Under the pieces are notes generated by a model that saw nothing but the letters and a program-made list of their open reading frames with translations, ran no database searches and was not told the origin of the DNA. Both the position numbers and the translations under genes were made by a program. A stretch of DNA of 64,000 nucleotides, taken from NCBI GenBank assembly GCA_045531335.1, contig JAZSDU010000048.1, positions 1 to 64,000 of the forward strand. The letters are read 5' to 3'. The stretch is from CAG-452 sp045531335. Lineage in GTDB: Bacteria > Bacillota > Clostridia > TANB77 > CAG-508. The stretch's first letter is position 1; the number at the start of each line of letters is the position of its first letter. Shown here in pieces: positions 43,009 to 53,165 of the stretch.

Positions 43009-44172
43009 CTATAAAACTGTTGGTCCTTCTCCAATTTCTACAGTATAAAAATCTGCATCATAACCTATTTTTTCTTTATATGCTTTTCCTACATTTTGTA
43101 TAAATTCATCTACTTTATCAGTTTTAACTATACTTACAGCACATCCACCAAATCCAGCTCCTGTCATTCTAGCTCCTATTACTCCATCTTGTTTTAAGCT
43201 TTCTGCTACCAATGTGTCTAACTCTATTCCTGTTACTTCATAATCATCTCTTAGAGAATTATGAGATGCTATCATTAATTCTCCTAGTAAATCTATTTTA
43301 TTTTCTTGAAGAGCTTTTACAGCTTTTATTGTTCTTTGATTTTCGTATACCGCATGTTTTGCTCTTTTTTGTCTATTTTCATCTTTTATTAAATCTTTAT
43401 TTGCTTCAAACTCTTCTTCAGTTAATTCTCCTAATGTTTTTATATCTAACTTTTCTTGTAATTCTTCTAAGGCTTTTTCACATTCAGCTCTTCTTTCATT
43501 GTATTTAGAATCTCCTAGTCCTCTTTTCTTGTTTGTATTCATTATTACTATCTTCGCATCACTTAAAATAACTGGTGCATATTCAAACTCTAAACTTGCT
43601 GTATCTAAAAATACTGCACAATCTTTTTTACCATTTGCAATTATGAATTGATCCATTATTCCGCAATTTACACCCACATATTGATTTTCAGCTTTTTGCC
43701 CAAGTAATGCAAGTTTTACCATGTCTAAATCTAAATTAAATAAATCTTTTAAAACAAATCCTGTTAATACTTCTATAGATGCTGATGATGAAAGTCCTGC
43801 TCCATTTGGTATTGTTCCATAATATACAATATCAAATCCTGTATCTATTTTGTATCCTTCATTTTTTAGTGCCCAAATCATTCCTTTTGGATAATTAATC
43901 CAATCTTCTTCTTTTTTATATTCTAATTCTTCTATAGTTGATTCTAATACACCTAATCTTTCAAAATTTATCGAATAAAATCTTAGTTTATTATCATTTC
44001 TTTTTCTTGCAACAGCATATGTTCCAATTGTAAGAGCACAAGGAAATACATGTCCTCCGTTATAATCTGTATGTTCCCCTATTAAATTAACTCTTCCTGG
44101 TGCAAAATATGTTTTAATATCTCCCTCATTTCCAAATAATTCTTCAAATTTAGATTTTATTTTTTCTTTCAT
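43009..44172 (-). CDS. galK: Galactokinase
   Basis: A 387-residue GHMP kinase converting galactose to galactose-1-phosphate. It has GRVNLIGEHTDYNGGHVFPCAL at the N-terminus, the ATP loop PNGAGLSSSASIEV, and the C-terminal TGAGFGGCAVSIV. No galT or galE neighbours, so the rest of the Leloir pathway is elsewhere. It precedes no evident operon partner downstream. Confidence 0.96.
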   Translation of the reverse strand: MKEKIKSKFEELFGNEGDIKTYFAPGRVNLIGEHTDYNGGHVFPCALTIGTYAVARKRNDNKLRFYSINFERLGVLESTIEELEYKKEEDWINYPKGMIWALKNEGYKIDTGFDIVYYGTIPNGAGLSSSASIEVLTGFVLKDLFNLDLDMVKLALLGQKAENQYVGVNCGIMDQFIIANGKKDCAVFLDTASLEFEYAPVILSDAKIVIMNTNKKRGLGDSKYNERRAECEKALEELQEKLDIKTLGELTEEEFEANKDLIKDENRQKRAKHAVYENQRTIKAVKALQENKIDLLGELMIASHNSLRDDYEVTGIELDTLVAESLKQDGVIGARMTGAGFGGCAVSIVKTDKVDEFIQNVGKAYKEKIGYDADFYTVEIGEGPTVL

Positions 44173-44209
44173 TTTAATCCTCCATTTAATATGTGAATTT
44201 ATTACTCTC

Positions 44210-44810
44210 TTATATTATATTATTTATTAATTCTTGTAAAGCTTTTTCTCTATGAGTATGTTTTAATTGTTCAGGTGTAAGTTCATTCATAACTTTTCCA
44301 AATTCATCTGATATAAATACTGGTCCATATGTAAGTTTCCCCATTGGTCCCGGAGTTTTTGCAATTTTTCCTTTGGTTTCTCCTCTTGCTACAATCACTT
44401 TACTGTCTTTTAATATTGCAGTTAATACACAAACAAACTTAGCTGTTCGATTCTCATCTGAAACGTTTTTCATTTCATCTAACAATTTATTTAAAGTTTC
44501 TTCTTGTGATGCATGGTCTCCTGCATATCTTGCACTATACACACCTGGTCCGACCGTTTAATGCATCTACACATAATCCTGCATCGTCTGTAATTATTAT
44601 TTCGTTTATATCTTTTTTAGTACAAAATTCTTTTATCGCATTTGCTTTAATTAAAGAATTTTCTTCAAATGTTTCTCCATTTTCATCTATCTCTTCATTA
44701 AATCCTATATCTTTTAGCGACAATACTTCTACATCTATTTTATTGTTTTTAAAAAAGTCTTCTACTTCTTGTAATTTTGCTTTATTACTGCTTCCATATA
44801 TTATTTTCAT
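44210..44810 (-). CDS. rdgB: XTP/dITP pyrophosphatase, read through a CGG +1 shift
   Basis: This enzyme removes ITP, dITP and XTP from the nucleotide pool. The N-terminal part opens with IIYGSSNKAKLQEVE and includes ITDDAGLCVDALNG. The zero frame then meets CGG (44552-44550) and stops five codons later. Skipping the C gives NG-G-PGVYSARYAGDHAS, the conserved RdgB segment, and the frame runs to 199 residues, the normal length. In other RdgB proteins the residue at this position varies (Ala, Glu and Arg occur), so the glycine reading is less constrained here than at other sites. The start overlaps the pyridoxal kinase stop. Confidence 0.9.
44550..44552 (-). other. CGG +1 frameshift site 4 (rdgB)
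   Basis: Zero frame: AAC GGT CGG ACC AGG TGT GTA TAG. Resumed frame: AAC GGT (C)GGA CCA GGT GTG TAT AGT. Eighty-six codons precede the CGG and 113, including the stop, follow. Confidence 0.9.
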
Positions 44811-45649
44811 TATATTTCTCCTTCTAATCTTTTAATTAGGTATGGTATTTTATTTTCAAAATTTACTCCATATGCATCTTCTTTTTTCTCTTTATATGTG
44901 TCATTTATAGTTTCCCATACATAATCTACTGCAATTTTTAGGGCTCCCTCTAAAGTTTTGTCATTTTCCATTGCTCCAACTAGAGTACTTGCAAACACAT
45001 CACCTGTTCCGTGATATTTAGCAGGTATTTGTTCTCTAAAATATGTAAAAAATTCATTTGTTTCTTTATTATATGACATAACTCCTAACTCATTATCTTT
45101 AAAACTAATTCCTGTAAGTATTACTTGTTTAGGTCCTAAATTGCTTAATTCTATTAATATATTTTTTATTTCTTGCTCGGTGTAATTTTGTTTATATTCT
45201 TTTTGCAACATATAACTTGCTTCTGTAAGGTTCGGTACTATTATATCAGCCATTTTGCACAATTCTTTCATTTGCAACGCAAATTCTTGGTCAAATCCAA
45301 CATATAACTTTCCATTATCTCCCATAACTGGATCTATAAATATAAAATTATTTTCTTTTTTAAATTCTTTGAAAAAGTCTTTTAACATGTCAATTTGTTC
45401 AATTGATCCTAAATAGCCAGTATAAATTGCATCAAAATCAATTTTTTCATCTTTCCAATGTTTTTGAATTAATGGAATGTCATTACTCAAATCTCTATAT
45501 GTAAAATTTTTAAACATAGTATGTGTAGAAAGAACAGCTGTTGGTATAACTGCTGCCTCTACTCCCATTGCAGATATTATCGGAAGTGCTACTGTAAGAG
45601 AACATTTCCCTACACATGATATATCTTGAATTGTAACTATTCTTTTCAT
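44810..45649 (-). CDS. Pyridoxal/pyridoxine kinase
   Basis: A 279-residue ribokinase-fold enzyme of the PdxK/PdxY group. It has IVTIQDISCVGKCSLTVALPI at the N-terminus, IDPVMGDNGKLY in the middle and the catalytic anion hole KYHGTGDVFASTLVGA near the C-terminus. It makes pyridoxal phosphate. It shares its last base region with the rdgB start, so the two form an operon. Confidence 0.88.
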   Translation of the reverse strand: MKRIVTIQDISCVGKCSLTVALPIISAMGVEAAVIPTAVLSTHTMFKNFTYRDLSNDIPLIQKHWKDEKIDFDAIYTGYLGSIEQIDMLKDFFKEFKKENNFIFIDPVMGDNGKLYVGFDQEFALQMKELCKMADIIVPNLTEASYMLQKEYKQNYTEQEIKNILIELSNLGPKQVILTGISFKDNELGVMSYNKETNEFFTYFREQIPAKYHGTGDVFASTLVGAMENDKTLEGALKIAVDYVWETINDTYKEKKEDAYGVNFENKIPYLIKRLEGEI

Positions 45650-45726
45650 TTAGGTTCCTCTTTTCATTATATAAAATACAAATTTAATTCTAATGTATTT
45701 TATCACATGTAAATTTTATTTACAAT

Positions 45727-45762
45727 AAAAAAACCTTATTATGGTCAGTATAATAAGGTTTT
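45727..45762. terminator. Strong terminator hairpin
   Basis: AAACCTTATTAT and ATAATAAGGTTT are perfect arms flanked by A and T runs, just downstream of the small membrane-protein gene that ends at 45794. Confidence 0.85.
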
Positions 45763-45793
45763 AAAAAAATAATTTTTAAATCAATTAAAAATT

Positions 45794-46060
45794 CTATCTG
45801 TTTTTAATCTCTCTTCTGGAAATAGATCTAAATCTGATTGTCAATATCATATAAGAAATTGTAACAATACCAGCAATCGTGTATATTATCATCTGATATT
45901 TTATAATAGATATTAATTCAGTAGTAGACATTGCCTGAACAAACAAAATGGCATAACCGATAAACAAAATTCCTAAAATAATTCCAGTAATCAATTCAAG
46001 AATTTTTTGAGTTTTTCTGTAATCTGTTATTTTGTGAACCGTTTTTTCAATGTTAGTCAC
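45794..46060 (-). CDS. Unknown small membrane protein
   Basis: An 88-residue protein with two membrane helices (about residues 21-41 and 53-74) and a basic C-terminus RFRSISRREIKNR. AGGGA precedes the ATG. I do not recognise the family. Confidence 0.6.
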   Translation of the reverse strand: MTNIEKTVHKITDYRKTQKILELITGIILGILFIGYAILFVQAMSTTELISIIKYQMIIYTIAGIVTISYMILTIRFRSISRREIKNR

Positions 46061-46242
46061 TAAAAAATCCCTCCATTTGCCTCAAAATTATTTGTGACGC
46101 AATCTAGCGAACTGACCTCACTAGATATTTTTTATATAAAACAGATTATTCTGTTACTATTCCATTATAACACGCCTTTACATAATGGTCAATTTTGTGT
46201 TTTTTGTATAACGGGCGAACGCGCTTCGCATCTACAGGTTAT

Positions 46243-46923
46243 TTAAATTCTCATTTTTCTTAATTCTTGCTTTTTGTCGTCTGTTATTCTATAAGATTCT
46301 ATTGCTTTTTGTATTGCTTTATTGTGTGTAAATTTATCTAAGTTTGTGTTTTTTAAAAACATCTTTGTTTTTTCATAATAATTTACTAAACATTCTGAAA
46401 TTGCCCAAGCATTTGCCATTTGAACATAATATTTATCAGATTTTACATTACCTAAAATATCTAACACTTTATCAATATACTCATCATTTATATAATAATC
46501 AAGCAACATTACTATACTAAATCTTAATTCATATTCTTTTTTAGATTTTAAATATAATTTAACTACCTCAAACATTTCTTTTGGATATTCTTTTGTTATT
46601 TTAAGCCCTGCTGAGAATGTATCGCATACCGCCCAGCTATTTATTTTAGGAACAAACTGTTTTATTTGTTGTATTACATTTTCTATATTTTCTTTTGTTT
46701 GAAATCCTATTATCATTCCTTGAATCATTATTTCTTCATAGTAATGGTCTTTTATTCTTATGTCATTAATTTTATTATTTTTATATAATTCTTTAGCATA
46801 TTTTCTTAAATCAGGAATTCTTACTCCTATTATATTGTCTACATTAGGACACAAATCACTATTAAATTCTTTATATTTTAAATCTTGCATTTGAAATAAT
46901 TTATTTCTAATTTCTTGTTCCAT
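46243..46923 (-). CDS. AlkD-like DNA alkylation repair protein
   Basis: A 226-residue all-helical HEAT-repeat protein of the AlkC/AlkD group. GVRIPDLRKYAKEL near residue 35, the WAVCDTFSAGLK segment near 98 and WAISECLVNYYEKT in the C-terminal half are typical. Bacterial AlkD glycosylases remove bulky cationic adducts, although many family members lack proven activity. The start overlaps the end of the upstream MFS gene by 17 bases. Confidence 0.82.
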   Translation of the reverse strand: MEQEIRNKLFQMQDLKYKEFNSDLCPNVDNIIGVRIPDLRKYAKELYKNNKINDIRIKDHYYEEIMIQGMIIGFQTKENIENVIQQIKQFVPKINSWAVCDTFSAGLKITKEYPKEMFEVVKLYLKSKKEYELRFSIVMLLDYYINDEYIDKVLDILGNVKSDKYYVQMANAWAISECLVNYYEKTKMFLKNTNLDKFTHNKAIQKAIESYRITDDKKQELRKMRI

Positions 46924-48148
46924 ATTTTTCTCCTACTAAAACCTCACTCTTCTCTGCAACATAATTCTTTGTATTTAATTTACTTTTTCTTAAATAAATC
47001 AAATAATATGCTATTCCAATTTGAATTGATACAAATAGAGATGATAATCCTAGCATATATCTAACACCTTTTTCATACATCAATCCACAAAGGAATATTC
47101 CAAGTGCCTCTCCTAGATATTTTATTGTATATCTAAGATTTGTGTACCTTAGCTGATATTCAGAACTAATATTATTAATATAGTAACCATCACAAATATT
47201 TTCATAGGAAGTTGAAATTAACAGCGACCAAGTTATAGCAATTAATGAAATAACTATGTTATTTGCAAAAAATGCTATTGCATAAACTATACATCTTATT
47301 CCAAATTTTATAAAAATTGTTACATAGTCATTTTTAGGAGTTAGATATTTTAATGCTAATATACCTATTACATCTGCTATTAAACCAATTATTAATAAAT
47401 AATTAGTAGCTATACTATCTGTAAAATTAAAATGATTTGTAAAAGTTAACATTTTCAATCCTAATGCTGTTGAAAATGCTGTAGCTCCTACAAATACATA
47501 TATCATATACACACTTTGTAACTTGCTTTTTAATATCACTTTTAGTATTGAAGTCTTTTCTTCTTTTTTATCTTCAATCGACTTGCAAGCAGTCATATTA
47601 ACCATAAATATTATGGAAAAACCTAAAAATATTATTGAAATTAATAAACAAACATTATAATTTACCAATAGCCCTATAATGTTTTTTCCAATTAACATTC
47701 CTCCTATTAAAATTCCTATATCCTTAAATAGGTATTCTGTCAATTTTCTTTTACTATAAATTGTATTATTCTTTACAATTGTTGTTATTAATGGGTATAC
47801 ACTAGTAGTTATTATATATCCTGTTACTACATCTATTATTATTGAAATATTTATAAAAAACGTATTTATTGAATTGTTTAAATTTAGTAGAAATATTAGA
47901 TTTATAAATTTAATTAATAAAGAATAAGTAATAAAACTTTTTAATTTTTTTAGCTTTATGTATTTTCCTACTAATATTATTCCAAATACACTAACCAATG
48001 TTCCCATACTAAGTATATTGCTAATATTTGTTGCGGTAAAGCTATTAGCTTGTAACCAAAGCTGTCTAAAATTTTCCCATAGTCCCATTGAAATACTAAA
48101 AAATGCTAACATTATTAAAATTTGATTTTCACTTTTAATTTTACTCAT
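46907..48148 (-). CDS. MFS transporter 1 of a four-gene tandem set
   Basis: A 413-residue major facilitator with 12 predicted helices, opening ILIMLAFFSISMGLWENFRQLW. Substrate is unknown. It overlaps both the next MFS gene (48141) and the repair gene by a few bases, so the row is translationally coupled. It shares only the general fold with the other three transporters by eye. Confidence 0.75.
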   Translation of the reverse strand: MSKIKSENQILIMLAFFSISMGLWENFRQLWLQANSFTATNISNILSMGTLVSVFGIILVGKYIKLKKLKSFITYSLLIKFINLIFLLNLNNSINTFFINISIIIDVVTGYIITTSVYPLITTIVKNNTIYSKRKLTEYLFKDIGILIGGMLIGKNIIGLLVNYNVCLLISIIFLGFSIIFMVNMTACKSIEDKKEEKTSILKVILKSKLQSVYMIYVFVGATAFSTALGLKMLTFTNHFNFTDSIATNYLLIIGLIADVIGILALKYLTPKNDYVTIFIKFGIRCIVYAIAFFANNIVISLIAITWSLLISTSYENICDGYYINNISSEYQLRYTNLRYTIKYLGEALGIFLCGLMYEKGVRYMLGLSSLFVSIQIGIAYYLIYLRKSKLNTKNYVAEKSEVLVGEKYGTRN

Positions 48149-49314
48149 TTGTTTCTCCTTTTGTATTATAGGTTTTATAATAATCTTTAACTATTTTTTT
48201 ATTATAAAACACTGCCAATATTTCTAACACAAATATAAAAATAAATATTTTTTCTTTTATATATATCGCTATAATTGATAGTATGGCAAGTATTATTAAT
48301 TCAGTAAAACATAGCCACATCTCTGATAGAGTTGATAATTTATCATTATCTAAATTAGATTCTTTTATCATTGTTTGTTGTGAAGTATTATAAGAGATTT
48401 CATATGCTTTTTGCGCATTATCATATATCATTTTATTTACAGATATAATAAATTTATCTTTTACGATTATGAAAATTCCTGTAATTAAAATTTTTATAAT
48501 TGATATAATGTTATTAGCCTTTTTCATATTCTTGTCCATATAAAAACCGTGAAGCAAACATTATTATGCTTTGTATTGCTAATGAAACTATTATTACTAC
48601 AGAAAATGTAACAAAATCTTTTAATGCTATATAAACATATAATGGTAGAAAAAGTCTTTCTATTACATCACATGCTTTTATTGCACTTATTTCTCTAGCT
48701 GGAGTTTTTATCCTTATTAAATCTTTAATCGTTTCTGTGAATTTTTGTTTATTTTTATCTTCTGGCTTATAGTCCATCTTTTTTGCAAAATACAATTGTA
48801 ATGCAAAAGCTAGCATTACTAAAATCATGGTATACACACTATCTTCTGCAACAACACCTATTGTTATTGCCGCTGTTGCCAAAGCTGTTCCCAAAATGTT
48901 TGATATCATTCTTAAACTATTGTATTTGCCTCTATGCTTTTCATCAATATATCTAGCTGACATTGCATTTCCTATTGGATTTGATAATGCGCCTGATAAT
49001 CCCATAGTTATTGTAAAAATTATTATATTGTAGTTATTTGTTATTAACATATAGCTACTTATTATTCTACATATATTAGCTAAAAATCTACAAAATGTTA
49101 CTCCATATCTTGATGCAATTTTTATATATAGTGGAGAAAAAAGTCCCATTATTCCAAATCTTAGTCCATATATTAATAATATTAGATGTATAGGTATCCC
49201 ATTTTTATACAGCATTACTGTTCCAAATATATCAATTAATGCATTACCAAATCTAAATGAAAATTCTGTTAAATATAAATATGTATATTCTTTTTTGTAC
49301 AAATAATCTTTCAT
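48141..49314 (-). CDS. MFS transporter 2, read through a CGG +1 shift
   Basis: The zero frame encodes about eight helices, to IIMFAS. It then meets CGG (48549-48547) and stops after 11 more codons. Shifting +1 at CGG gives FAS-G-FYMDKNMKKANNIISIIKIL and adds the missing final helices. The fused product is 390 residues, matching the 395-414 residues of its neighbours. The second half has no ribosome site or plausible start of its own near 48557. The end overlaps MFS 1 by eight bases. Confidence 0.85.
48547..48549 (-). other. CGG +1 frameshift site 7 (MFS 2)
   Basis: Zero frame: GCT TCA CGG TTT TTA. Resumed frame: GCT TCA (C)GGT TTT TAT ATG GAC. There are 255 codons before and 135 after, including the stop. 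The zero-frame tail is short, and the +1 frame supplies the rest of a normal transporter. Confidence 0.82.
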
Positions 49315-49330
49315 CTTTTCCCTCGTATAA

Positions 49331-50518
49331 TTAATCTTTATATAACTCTTTTGCGTAAAGTACTATGCAAATTGTAACAATTAGTAACAAAATTTTAAAA
49401 TATATTATATTGTCTGAAAAACTAATTATAAATAATGTCAAATATCCTAGTAGTCTTGAAATTGCAAGAACAGTCTCAGAAATTACTTGATGCTCTACTA
49501 AAAATTTTTCCTTTATTTCTTTGTAACCCTCTGTGCAATTGTATCTTTTCATATCTGCATAATTTATAAGCAACACCATGAAAATACTGTTTGCTAAATT
49601 ATATATTATTACTGTTGTCTTATCTATTTTAAACAACAAACATATTACACTTAATGCTAAGATAGCTGCACATATAAATATAAATTTTTTAGGGTTTTTA
49701 TTTTTGTATGCTTTATGAAATATGTATACTGAAAATATAGAAAATATTGCAAATATTGTTGTTAGTATTCCTAAATTTAAAGTTGTTTTAAATGTCATTA
49801 CTATAACAATTGTTATTAAAGTAGCAAGTAAATAATGTACTATACCTTCATATATCATTACTTTATATAAAGTTTTTACTTTTTTAGCTTCATTTTTTTT
49901 TATATATGATATATATTTTATAATATTAAAATTTTCTTTTTTATCAGTTTTATCTTCTTTTATAAGTAAAGAAAAAGCAAATTGTGTAATTGATATAGGA
50001 ATAATTATTTTAGCTATATAAAAAAATGATGTAAGTTCAATTGATGCTCCAAATAGTACTGGAAATATAATATTACATATTTTACCTATAATAGACTTTA
50101 TAGATACAAACTTTTTGCTTATTCTCTCTTCTCCTGCTGTTTCGTTTACAAGTGTATGTCCAGCAGACCAAAAGAATCCTTGAACTATACCATAGTAAAA
50201 TCCTAATAATATATAATGATCTAGTATTTTTTCTTTCAAAAATGCTATTGTTAATATGTATATACAATATAACACTATTCCAGTTCTATATACAGCTACC
50301 TTACTTTTGGTTTTAATAACATCTCCTAATAGCCAAAAGCATAAGGGTATAGCTATAAATGAAGCAATATAATACAGTGATATTATTTTATAATCATAAT
50401 TTGTAACAGTAAAAAAATATGCTACCATAAAAGTGTTAATAAACATATATAAAATATTGTTTATAGCATTTGTTCCTATTAACCCTATTGAATTTCTAGT
50501 TAATTTATCTTTTGTCAT
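49331..50518 (-). CDS. MFS transporter 3
   Basis: A 395-residue, 12-helix major facilitator. It contains the segment GFYYGIVQGFFWSAGHTLVNET around residue 122, an MFS helix-4 type motif seen in exporters. It lies 16 bases upstream of MFS 2 and 27 bases downstream of the histidine phosphatase gene. Substrate unknown. Confidence 0.75.
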   Translation of the reverse strand: MTKDKLTRNSIGLIGTNAINNILYMFINTFMVAYFFTVTNYDYKIISLYYIASFIAIPLCFWLLGDVIKTKSKVAVYRTGIVLYCIYILTIAFLKEKILDHYILLGFYYGIVQGFFWSAGHTLVNETAGEERISKKFVSIKSIIGKICNIIFPVLFGASIELTSFFYIAKIIIPISITQFAFSLLIKEDKTDKKENFNIIKYISYIKKNEAKKVKTLYKVMIYEGIVHYLLATLITIVIVMTFKTTLNLGILTTIFAIFSIFSVYIFHKAYKNKNPKKFIFICAAILALSVICLLFKIDKTTVIIYNLANSIFMVLLINYADMKRYNCTEGYKEIKEKFLVEHQVISETVLAISRLLGYLTLFIISFSDNIIYFKILLLIVTICIVLYAKELYKD

Positions 50519-50545
50519 TTTTATCTCCTTTGTGATTTGTTAATT

Positions 50546-51088
50546 CTATTTTGAGTATTCTTTTATTTCACAATTTCCCATCATCTTTTGTTTTTCTATA
50601 TCTCCATCTTCAGGTATGCCATTAAAGTAACACTCTACAGCTTTCGACACTCCTCCGTGTGTTACTAATAAAATTTTTTCATTGTTATTATAGTTACTCT
50701 CTAATTCATTTAAAAAATCATATATTCTTTTAAAAAATTGTTTTGAACTTTCCCCTTTTTCTACTTTTTCATCTATATAATAATTCATCAATCTTTTTAT
50801 ATCTATCTCTCTTGTACTGCATCCTTCAAGTATTCCATAATTTCTTTCACGTATTCTTTCATCATATATAATTGGTATATTTTTATCTTCATTTATAATT
50901 TTTGCAGTTTCTTTTGCTCTATCTAAGGTACTACATATTATAAAGTCTATATCTAAATTGTTAAAAATATTTTTAGCTTGTTTTGCCTGTTCAATCCCTT
51001 TATTGTTTAACTGTATATCTGCTTTTCCTTGAAGTTTATGTGTTATATTCCATTCTGTTTGTCCATGCCTAATTATATATAAATTCAT
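50546..51088 (-). CDS. Histidine phosphatase (phosphoglycerate mutase-like)
   Basis: A 180-residue branch-2 histidine phosphatase. It has the catalytic motif YIIRHGQTEWN at residues 4-14, CSTLDRAKET, the acid donor region ERNYGILEGCS and the second histidine in LLVTHGGVSKA. Relatives act on phosphoglycerate, alpha-ribazole phosphate (CobC) or other small phosphates, and I cannot choose. It sits in the middle of four MFS genes on one transcript. Confidence 0.88.
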   Translation of the reverse strand: MNLYIIRHGQTEWNITHKLQGKADIQLNNKGIEQAKQAKNIFNNLDIDFIICSTLDRAKETAKIINEDKNIPIIYDERIRERNYGILEGCSTREIDIKRLMNYYIDEKVEKGESSKQFFKRIYDFLNELESNYNNNEKILLVTHGGVSKAVECYFNGIPEDGDIEKQKMMGNCEIKEYSK

Positions 51089-51104
51089 TTTGCAGAATCT
51101 CCTT

Positions 51105-52350
51105 TTATATATTTATTTCTTCTTTTTGTATTTGTTTATCTTTATATTTAAATAATGAAAAGAATTTGATTATTAATAATATTTCAATAATTCCTATACA
51201 AGTCATACCTAACATTACATATATCATTTCTATTTTTAAAAGTGTAGCAGATATTATGAGTCCTAAACTACAAATACCAAGTTTCCTAGAAAAATGTAAC
51301 CATGTTAATGCTGATTGTTGTTTGTTAGTTTCAGTATGTTTTAATACTAAATCTTGAAAATAAAGTTTTACAGGATCTCTTACTGCAAGTATTATAAAGA
51401 ATCCTATAGACATAATTATAAATTTTAAAATCAATGCAGTATTTATATAAAATCCAATACATAAAAATATAAATGATAATCCAAGCATTGTTATTAATAT
51501 TAACCCAACTTTATCTTTTAATTTGTAATATATTTTACCAAACGCTATATTAGAAGCAATTCTCATTATTCTAGATATTGCAACAATTAAACTTAAATAT
51601 GTAACTGTTAAATTTTCACTAAAATTTTTAAACAATTCATTTTGTATAAAAACTTTTCCATTTAGCTGACCATTTGTTATTAATGCATAACTTATTCCAT
51701 ATAAAACAAACATAATTAAAATTTCTTTAGTAAATTTATTGTTTTTTGTTCTGTTTTTAGTTTTTTCTAATTTATCATTTACAGATACATCTTTAATTAA
51801 AAATGATATTATAAAGCAAATTATACATGTAATTATACATAAATACATAGGAAGATAATTATTGTAATTAAATAGAGATCCTGCTACAAATGCTATAATT
51901 GCAGTAAGTATTGAATACATCGTAGTAGCTTTATTTCTTTCCCTTATAAAATCCTCTTCAGTTCCTTCTACTATTAAATTATTTTTCAAAATAATAGCTT
52001 CCATATTTTTAAATACCCAAGCTGCCTCGTATATTATTTTTCCTAATAAAATAATTGGATATGAATTACCAAATGTAATAAATATTGCAGATACTAGCAA
52101 AAGAAATGTACCAAATCTTGTTGATTTTGTATTTCCTAGTTTTTCTACCATTTTTAGCAAAGGAGCTTGTATAAAAATACAAACTAGTGTTGCTATCGTT
52201 GATAAAAATGCAATCTCAGCAGGTGATAATCCTTTTACTATAGCTAAAAACAAACTGTCTATTGCTATGTAAAACATTAAATCGCCGTGATAATGCTACA
52301 AAAATTGGATTTAATTTTTTAAAAAACTTTATATATCTTTTTTGTTCCAT
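51105..52350 (-). CDS. MFS transporter 4, read through a CGG +1 shift
   Basis: The ATG at 52350, behind an AGAGG site, encodes MEQKRYIKFFKKLNPIFVALS. It then meets CGG (52287-52285). The zero frame soon ends. The +1 frame continues G-DLMFYIAIDSLFLAIVKGLSPAEIAFL, which is the first transmembrane helix and loop of the transporter, and runs to 414 residues. An internal start at the FYIAID methionine (52277) would remove the cytoplasmic N-terminus and cut helix 1. It is the first gene of the MFS row. Confidence 0.87.
52285..52287 (-). other. CGG +1 frameshift site 6 (MFS 4)
   Basis: Zero frame: TTA TCA CGG CGA TTT AAT. Resumed frame: TTA TCA (C)GGC GAT TTA ATG TTT. There are 21 codons before and 393 after, including the stop. 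Confidence 0.88.
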
Positions 52351-52452
52351 TTTTTCCTCTAATTCTATAATGTGTTTTATAATCCGTTACAATTTTAGCA
52401 CAATACATTTTTATTTACAATAATTGACATGAAAATGAAATATTTATACAAT

Positions 52453-52497
52453 AAAAAAGAAAGACCTATGGGCGGCACTTTAGGTCTTTCTTTTTTT
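52453..52497. terminator. Terminator after the gene ending at 52496
   Basis: AAAGAAAGACCTA pairs with TAGGTCTTTCTTT; the loop holds GGGCGGC. The T run overlaps the stop codon of the neighbouring gene. Confidence 0.8.
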
Positions 52498-52903
52498 ATG
52501 TTGTTTTTACATCTAAGAAAATAATTTGGTTGGTATTATAATGAAATTTTCGAGAAAAATTTTGAATTATAATTGTACGACCATTCTCATCTACTTTTGC
52601 AAAAACCTTTTTGTCTTTTAACTCTTCCAGTTGCCTAGTGGAATTTTTAAAATCGATTTTTACCTCTTGATAGCTGGTAGTTAACTTGCTTTTTAAACTA
52701 TTGCTTTTTGATAACATTTTTTTATATTCAAGTTTTCCCCAAAAATATAAAAAAACTAAATACATACCAATACTTACAATACTTAAAACAATACTTACTA
52801 CTGTTTTGCTTTTTTCAGAAGAAGCATAACATATAACCGGAAGGCAACATATAATTCCAGCTGCAAAGCTAATTATTTCTTCTTTTAATTTTTTGGTGTC
52901 CAT
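52496..52903 (-). CDS. Unknown small membrane protein
   Basis: A 135-residue protein. Two adjacent membrane helices (about residues 10-26 and 34-54) are followed by a basic region (YKKMLSKSNSLKSKLTTSYQEVK) and a short soluble domain. I do not recognise a family. Confidence 0.6.
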   Translation of the reverse strand: MDTKKLKEEIISFAAGIICCLPVICYASSEKSKTVVSIVLSIVSIGMYLVFLYFWGKLEYKKMLSKSNSLKSKLTTSYQEVKIDFKNSTRQLEELKDKKVFAKVDENGRTIIIQNFSRKFHYNTNQIIFLDVKTT

Positions 52904-53116
52904 AAATATTCTCCTATTACAAAATTATTTGTACTAAAAGCTAGCTTGTGCTAGCTATAATACATTTATTATAACTAGCCCGCCCATAGCTAGATTAAAT
53001 ATGGGTATACCAATAACAATATCATTTTATCATATATTAACATAATTTTCAACTTTTTACGTCAATCACTATGAAGAGTTAGTTAAAAACCAAAATAATT
53101 TCTAATTTTGATAAAA

Positions 53117-53155
53117 AAAGAAGGAAAAAGGTGTCTGTCCCCTTTTTCCTTCTTT
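53117..53155. terminator. Terminator containing a GTGTCTGTCCCC motif
   Basis: AAAGAAGGAAAAAGG and CCTTTTTCCTTCTTT form a 15-base perfect stem around TGTCTGTCC. It lies immediately after the Ord-like gene. The loop resembles the GGGACTGTCCC repeat family, so a repeat may have been adopted as a terminator. Confidence 0.8.
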
Positions 53156-53165
53156 TTCTATTCTG

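Noticed and set aside
52450..53160. Insertion sequence remnants around 52.9-53.1 kb
   Set aside because: Only short palindromes (for example GCTAGC-rich stretches) and a terminator are present, with no transposase fragment.
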